Part shown: piece after piece, positions 57,541 through 64,000 of the stretch
How positions within the stretch are numbered: position 1 is the stretch's first letter
How the letters are laid out: each line of letters starts with the position of its first letter
NCBI GenBank assembly: GCA_029216955.1
Contig: JANAVB010044018.1
Coordinates: 1,066,621-1,130,620, forward strand
Direction of reading: 5' to 3'
DNA: 64,000 nt
Origin: Iris pallida
Lineage: Eukaryota; Streptophyta; Magnoliopsida; Asparagales; Iridaceae
Made by a program: the position numbers and the translations under genes
Notes under the pieces: generated by a model
The model's input: the letters and a program-made list of their open reading frames with translations, nothing else
Databases searched by the model: none
What the model was told of the DNA's origin: nothing

Positions 57541-58530
57541 GCGTTATGAGCTTCCTAGTGCCAACACGACCCAATGCACATTTATTCGTATAAAATAAAG
57601 ATAAACATAATAAATGATTAAAATCCAGACGTCCTTGTTTCACGAGAAATGATACGATATGCAGTGCTGACTTTGTGTTGACGTGCTGACTGATATGCTG
57701 GTTATGTCGTATCGGGTCATTTTAAGGTATGGTTCGATCAATATCAAAATCAGGTTGACCAATGACTATTTTGGCCAATAGGTAGGACTGGATAAATAGC
57801 TAAGGTGGGTAGAATTTTATAGATATTCCTCTTATAGAGTACAGCATAGGACTTGACCCTAATGAGAGACCCTAAGATTACTAGACTAATCTATGCCCTC
57901 TCTTGTCTAAAGATAGAACCTTAAACAAAAGTAACTAGAGGGATTATTATCGAGTGATAATATCATAATGATATGCGACCTAGGAATATTAGATAAAGTA
58001 GGAGACTAGCCTTGAAACGATCCATAAAATACCTGGACTAGAAGATTGACCAATATGTGTGTATCTCTTCGGCTCAGCCTCGAACCTTGTCTAGTAGATA
58101 GGTACAAAATTATTAGGTGTACTTATAAGAATTGTATAGCTTGTTGATAGTTAGAAGGAATAGAGTATTATTTTTCTTCTATCTTGTTGGAGAATTGGCT
58201 TATATAGGAATAGTGTTGAATTAGTAACAATATTTCTTATAGAGTCATTAACCAATAGCACCATGATAGTGCTTAGGACTCCTTATAAGGCCCTTGACAT
58301 TAGTCCATAATACCTAAGTTTTGTATTCCTTATAAGGAGTTGTACCGTTCCTGATCTTGACTTTTATTGATGTCATCACATAAGTTAAGATGGATCTAGA
58401 ACTAAGAGTACCTTATTTCTTGGTAGGTTTTGTGAACTTAGAATCCCTTTGGTACTAGCGTCCTCTAGAAATCGTGATTGATTAGTTTCTTTATAGCACA
58501 TTTTATGTTTTAGTTTTGAGGATAGCATGT

Positions 58531-58671
58531 AAGAACAAACAGACGACCAGGAGTACATCTTCAGCAGAGGGTTGCCCGTACCAGACAAATGAGCTCCCGA
58601 CTTGTCATATTTGTGACAAGAAGGAACATGATCAGATAGATTACAAGATGAAGCTGGGATTATGTCATTGA
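58531..58671 (+). pseudogene. Gag zinc-knuckle relic
   Basis: A short open stretch ends in PTCHICDKKEHDQIDYKMKLG and a stop. The motif is CX2CX4HX4 with Tyr in place of the last Cys, typical of a decayed retrotransposon nucleocapsid. It lies only about 80 bp before the polypurine tract, a place where integrase would be expected in a complete element. Confidence 0.6.
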
Positions 58672-58723
58672 TTATTTATTAGTATTAATATTATGTGTTG
58701 TATATTATTATATACCTAATTTT

Positions 58724-58752
58724 GAGGAAGAAATTTCTTAAGATGGGTAGGT
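58724..58752 (+). promoter_or_regulatory. Polypurine tract of element E'
   Basis: GAGGAAGAAATTTC followed by TTAAGATGGGTAGGT lies directly before the LTR start TGTAAGTCCCC. Its layout matches the tract of element C (44058-44092) on the other strand. Confidence 0.65.
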
Positions 58753-59052
58753 TGTAAGTCCCCTAGATTTTAGAGTTATTTTTTATTTATTTTATTTAAT
58801 ATAGTTATTAATAGATAATTTTTTCCACTATTATTTTTATCATAATATATACTTTACCGTAACTTTGATTTCTGGAGCACAAGAAATGACAATTTCTAGA
58901 AACTTCCTTCATGAGTTTTGATCTAGACAAGTTTATCTTCAATTTGATATATCATGTCCCACTCAAATATGTTCTCTTGTATTCTATTTTCGTCACACAA
59001 CTTTTGGGTCAACTTAGGCCAAAAGGTTATCTATTATAAAACTTGTCATACT
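58753..59052 (+). mobile_element. E' 3' LTR, first 300 bp
   Basis: It starts TGTAAGTCCCCTAG. It shares GGAGCACAAGA and TGATCTAGACAAG with LTR E (14110 onward) at comparable spacing, so the two belong to one family. It is cut at 59052 by an A-family LTR. Confidence 0.65.
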
Positions 59053-59247
59053 TGTCACCCCCGTCTTTCGTTATACGTATTTTCAGTATACATGTATGGA
59101 TTTCTGACATTTGTCAGGTGACCCATGCTTTGACTTGTCTTGCTTAGCATTGTCTTGGTTTAATCTTGACTTAGTTTAGTTTTGGTTGGTTCACCTTGGT
59201 TCATCTTGGCTTGGCTTGGTTGGGTTGGGTTGGTTTGAGATGAGAAG

Positions 59248-59265
59248 GTTGGTATATAAACCAAC
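59248..59265 (+). promoter_or_regulatory. TATA box within an inverted repeat (A4)
   Basis: GTTGGTATATAAACCAAC: TATATAAA between complementary arms. Relative to A1 (GTTGAT...ATCAAC) the arms differ by a paired A-T to G-C change. A CT-rich leader follows. Confidence 0.65.
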
Positions 59266-59689
59266 TCCTCTCTCCCTCTCTCTCTTTCTCCCTCTCTTCC
59301 ATTATTATCATTTACTTCTTTATCTTCTTCTTCATTTACTCCTCCCACCAACCCAAGGCAAGTACAACTTGCTCCATAGATAACATGATGGATCTCTATT
59401 TTTTTTTGTTCTATACTCTTTCTTGCATGATTCTAAGCATCTTTAGCACTTGAAGTTTTTGGTTTTGATGTTTACATTTTTCTACATCTAAGTTTTAAGA
59501 CTTTTTTCGTTTTTCTTGGTTTTCATCTCTTAAAGTTTGTTATTTATGAAATCTAATGGTTCAATGTTGTGGGAAATTTTATTCTACCCAACTTTGGCTT
59601 TTGAACCGCTTGATTTGACTTATTTTGAGAAAGTTATGGCATTCCTAGAGTTCATGGGTTCCCTATGCACTTCAGTGCTGATTTGGGAA

Positions 59690-59960
59690 AGATTAACATC
59701 CGCGTGCACATCCTGCGCACTACCTACGCTTCTATGTACCACTCTGCGCATAGGCTTCCTGCACACTACCTGTGCTTCTATGCACTACTCTGCGTGCAGG
59801 CTTTCTGCAAACTACCTGCGCTTCTGTGCACTACTCTATCCGCAGGCTTCCTGCACACTACCTACGCTTCTGTGCACCACTCTGCGCGTAGGCTTCCTGC
59901 GGACTTTCCTACGCTTTTGCGTACTACTCTACGCGCAGGCTTCTTGCAAACTTTCCTGTA
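59690..59960 (+). repeat. About 56 bp minisatellite in the A4 leader
   Basis: Four to five units contain CTACCTGCGCTTCTGTGC, ACTACTCTGCGC, AGGCTTCCTGC with variation. The position relative to the TATA box (about 435-700 nt downstream) equals that of the different arrays in A1 and A3. Confidence 0.8.
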
Positions 59961-61132
59961 CTTAGCCATTTTTGCTTGTTTAAGCTGTTTTGTAGCTAGA
60001 ACCTTGTAAAACTCATAACATAAAAGTTGTAGGTCTCCATCTTGGCTTCAAGAATCTTTTTGTTTTACCTTAATTGGAGTACATATGCGACTGATAATTT
60101 TCAATCATAGTTCATGATCTTCTTGACATATTTTCTGTACTTGGCCAAACTTGCAATGACCCGACTCGATAACTTGTTATTATTGAACTTGAGCATGATA
60201 GAACTTGACTTGAACTTGAGCATGATAGAACTTGACTAGAACTTGACTTGAACATGATAACATGAACCCGTCTTGATAATCTTGATAGTGGCCCGTCGAG
60301 GTGCACTCTTGACAAATACTCCTGACAAGTGACAAGTAAACCTGGCATGACATGTGTAAAACCCCTATTTTTTTAATTATTATTTTTATTATTTTATTAG
60401 ACTTAAAAATGAATTTATACAATTTATGGTTTTATTTATTTATTTACAATGACCTTAGCCATTGTTGAATTTTGGAACACGAGACTACCATGAATTTCGG
60501 TACGGAAGATGTAGCAGTGTGCCTTGACTAGTGTACCAGTCATGCCGGGGGAAGCCTAGCCATGGTGATGTCCAAACTAGGAAAACCAGACCAAATTGTG
60601 AATTTACTTATTTAAAGTATTTTAATTAAATATTATTTTATATATTGATTTTTGGACGGCCCGGTTTGTCCAGTTCAGCCCGAATTGGGCCCGAACTGAA
60701 TTTAAGCCCAGGTAGGCATGTGGTGGGACCAAAGTGGCCATGAAGACATATTTTATGTACTTAAAAATAATTTCTAAATTATTTTAGAATTTCATGTACA
60801 ATTTTAAATCGCTTAATTATTTGTGCAATTATTGGTATTTTATTATTTAAATAATATTTTACAAAATAGTATATTTTGTGATCCGGGAAAAGGGTGTGCG
60901 GTATAACTGCACCCATTGGAACAATTTTATTAGTCTATTATTATTGAAGTTTTTTTTGGAGTTTAATAAACATGTTTTTCTATTTAAATATTATTATTAT
61001 TATGAGTTGATTTATTAAAGATTGAATTTATATATATGTAGATATGTTTAAATACATTAAATAATTGGATAGTTGAATTTTAAATGGTAATTAAATTTTA
61101 AATATATTTTTGGTATATTTATGGATATATAC

Positions 61133-61134
<2 letters not shown>

Positions 61135-61215
<81 letters not shown>

Positions 61216-61242
61216 TATATATATATATTATATTTAAATTTT
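61135..61242. repeat. TA microsatellite 1 in LTR H
   Basis: A nearly pure (TA)n run with a single GATATA break. Length may be unreliable. Confidence 0.92.
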
Positions 61243-61430
61243 GAAAAGATAAGAAAGAAAGAAAAAAAAAGTAAAAGTATTCCATGGGGTGGTCGGCCCC
61301 ACCACCTGGCCGACCACCACCTCATAAAAAGAAGAAGAAGAGCAACAGCACCCTTATGTGTGCCCCCCCCCCAATTAATAAGCAAACAGCAGCAACAATG
61401 CCAAGTAGATGGCCGAACCCACCTTTCCCC

Positions 61431-61570
<140 letters not shown>

Positions 61571-63879
61571 AGTTTAGAAAATCCAAACCCTAATCAAATT
61601 CCTTCTTCCACTCTCCATCCTCCTCCCTCTCCTCGGCGTGCGTGCCAGCCTCACCGGAGCGATATTATCTCCGCCTCCCGATCGTCATGGCGACAACAAC
61701 AACAAACCCCTACAACAGTTTTCCACTTTAAGGTACCCAACTTCCTCGTTTGATTTCTCTGTCAATTCTACTCCGATTTTCGATCCGTAAATTCGTGTAG
61801 AAAGCCCACATGACCCTCTTCGAGATCCCCCAGGTGGATTTTGACATGGCCATCCAACTTGCTCGAAAAATCGAGATGAAGTTGAAGAAAAACCCACTTT
61901 TCTGAATATTAAAAATTGTTTCAAAATACCAACTTGTCGGCCACTTTTCTCGCTGTCCATTAAACTTTCATAAAAACTAATTGAAGACAGTCAAAGACAA
62001 CATAACCGAGATTGTAACGCACCTTTTGGATTCACTTTTCATCTAGTGTGTAGAAAGTTACACGTTGTTAAAGTTTTCCAAAAAAATTGTAAATTCTGTT
62101 TGCGAAAATTAGAAAAATATTCCGATACGGCGTCCGTCCCGACAAACCGGGCGACGTGGTCGTGCACTATACATATCGAAAGGCGCGTATGGATGTTGTC
62201 GACATGTGGGAACTGACGAACCCGATTTCGTTGCATGCGCGCGACGAAATCAGTACGTATCCGTCGAGATACCCCGTATCGACCCTTTGCAAATTAAGTC
62301 ACAACTTTGTGCACACTCATAATATCGCAATAAAACTTACGCCATTGGACTTAAAATATTTTTCAGGTCCTGTGAGCCAAGTTTGGTCCGATTCTGAGAG
62401 TTGATCGGGATGCTATTTTGGCGGGCCCACAGTCCCACTCAACAGGCAATTTTGTGCACAGCCCACCGAAATCCAAAATTGAACATACCGTTGGGTTCAC
62501 CTCATCAAAACAAATCTGTAGACATGTAGTTTGACGACTTTAGAGACCGTAGACATTGGCACGCATTTCGGTGCAAAGTGGGTCCAACGGCGGATATCAT
62601 TTTGACCCGAAATTACGATTTTGCCCCTGTTCCAAAATTTAACTTTTGGACAGGCATTTCCTAGGTATATCTTTTATTCCATACTCGTTCATGATGTTTG
62701 TTGCAGCATCCGGAGTCATCTGCGGGATTTGACTTTTCTTGCTTCGTTTATTGTCTGCTCGAGCTACTAGATTATTCTCTTTTGCACATAACCTCAGGCA
62801 ACATACCTTGCCATTATACTGTTTATATTCAGTTGCATTTTATTACATATTACTGTTCATTTATTTCCAGTTCTTACCGTTCCTGATTTATTGTTGCTCA
62901 GTAATATTAGATATACTTTGTTATTATCCTTTGATTGCATGTGGACTTAGAGTTAAGAGACTACCGTCTGTAGTGTATCGCATATACCTTGACACAGTTG
63001 TACCACAAGGATGTGTGAGATGAGTAGCATGTAGAGGTTCTTGTGTGTGGGCTGATCCCCCATCCGCAAGCGATAGGGCTAACTGCTAATAGAGGCATGT
63101 TAGGAGACTTAGCAGTTAGTAGAGGTATATGAGACATGGATGTGACTCTGTTAGACATTGGGTGGGAAGAACTGTTCCTTAACGTATGGGTCAAGTATGC
63201 ACTTCCTATTGCCGGTTATCTCCGTGAGAGATACGGTCCTGGATCCTGATACTGATTTACTGCTGTCCTCTGACATTCGATGAATGTTATACTTTGAGGT
63301 CCCTGGTATCCTGATGGGCCATACCTGAGATTACTGCTACTGAGGCAGAGTGCCCATGCGTTGGAGGTTTGTTCTTAACTGCATAAACACTGTAGTACGG
63401 TTAGATTACCTTATTGTCGTCTTGCCACTTATTTCGGTTTGTGACATATTATATATTCAGTTTATTATGGCATGCTCTTTATGTATCTTGTTATGTCCCT
63501 CTGAGGACCTGGTTATCTCTCCAGGTGTGTACTTCTGTGATTTTGTAGGTGTTCTATCCAAGGCCGTGATCTTCTCTATTCTTTCGAAGACGATTGCGCT
63601 TGGTTCGTTCCGTTATTCTATTGATCACTTCTTGTATATTTTATTTGAGATAGTTGGCAGTGGACTTTGTCTCTGCCCAACGATTGTATACATGACAAAT
63701 TCAAAGTTGCTTTTATATCATTTATTTATCTAGTGGATGAGATTTAGTTTTTATGGTTCTACTATATTTTACAGCTTATGTATTCATACGAGGTTTCCAT
63801 ATATTGGAGTATACTTCGTATGTATACAGCTGGCATGTCGTCGTACCTAGTCCTACGTATTTTGAGACTGGGCGTTACA

Positions 63880-64000
63880 ACTTGTAAAATCTTGATCGCT
63901 GTTACGACAGCCAATCCTGACTTGCTAAGTGCAATTCTTGTCTTGACACCGTGGTTGATTTTCTTGATTATGACTGTACAAGCTACCTGTCTCGTCTTGC
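63880..64000 (+). mobile_element. A4: family A LTR, right part (runs off the window)
   Basis: ACTTGTAAAATCTTGATCG to CTACCTGTCTCGTCTTGC is the reverse complement equivalent of about 2380-2510 and 11910-12040 in A1. It proves that 60354 and 63880 were adjacent before LTR H inserted. Confidence 0.82.

Larger units (their letters stand above)
57541..58752 (+). other. Remains of a plus-strand gypsy-like element (E')
   Basis: It is mostly unrecognisable AT-rich sequence. Near its right end are a zinc-knuckle relic (58531-58671) and then a polypurine-tract-like AAGATGGGTAGG followed by an LTR start (58753). The element therefore lost pol between gag and the 3' LTR, or was a gag-only derivative. 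The left junction to C3 shows no terminal motif. Confidence 0.5.
59053..60354 (+). mobile_element. A4: family A LTR, left part
   Basis: It begins TGTCACCCCCGTCTTTCG and follows the A3 layout: TGGCTTGGTT-rich U3 (the reverse of CCAAG repeats), TATA box in an inverted repeat, CT tract, leader minisatellite, then AAACTTGAGCATG and CTTGATAGTGGCCCGTCGAGG. It is interrupted at 60354 by LTR H, continues at 63880 and leaves the window. Whether it is solo or part of a complete element cannot be seen. Confidence 0.82.

Overview
The window looks like nuclear DNA of a large-genome flowering plant, probably pericentromeric or otherwise gene-poor. I find no intact host gene. Nearly all recognisable sequence is LTR retrotransposon, much of it inserted into other retrotransposons. 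Several LTRs are unusually long (2-4.5 kb), and every coding region is broken by stops, frameshifts or nested insertions.

Left part (1-14.1 kb): unassigned AT-rich DNA is followed by a decayed chromodomain Ty3/gypsy element on the minus strand (A1, 1866-13555, Tekay/Del-like). A solo Ty1/copia LTR (8680-10319) interrupts its gag. Next comes a pseudogene fragment of a plant mobile domain (PMD) protein, itself cut by another LTR (E, 14110).

15.2-21.4 kb: a head-to-tail array LTR-internal-LTR-internal-LTR of a small gag-protease element with 0.5 kb LTRs. Its gag and protease resemble the CRM chromovirus lineage; reverse transcriptase, RNase H and integrase are missing. Each LTR carries a 5-bp-phased array of GAA/TTC pentamers, which is the architecture of a plant heat shock element. 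I consider this the most interesting system in the window: a non-autonomous, possibly heat-driven retrotransposon with an altered protease active site.

21.4-30.5 kb: a minus-strand LTR (F), AT-rich DNA, and a decayed copia gag that is split by a 2.76 kb solo LTR of the A family (26541-29297, perfect target duplication AAGTA).

30.5-57.5 kb: a second chromodomain gypsy element (family C, minus strand) is inserted in the copia LTR. Its 3' LTR is interrupted by a coding-free LTR element B (33053-43701), which in turn holds a 3.45 kb LTR-like insert G (36248-39701) rich in TA arrays. Its pol is interrupted by a 4.56 kb solo LTR of its own family (45888-50451, perfect duplication CATGT). Its integrase carries a 95 bp GT-AG segment that behaves like an intron. 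The empty site for B is visible in the same window at about 57300.

57.5-64 kb: remains of a plus-strand element (a zinc-knuckle relic, polypurine tract and LTR start), cut by a further A-family LTR that runs off the window and is itself interrupted by a 3.5 kb LTR (H, 60355-63879).

A pattern recurs across several LTR families: downstream of the TATA box, in the transcribed leader, there is a block of short GC-containing repeats. Its position is kept while its sequence is replaced from copy to copy. Family and lineage names are inferred from domain order and motifs; no database search was possible.
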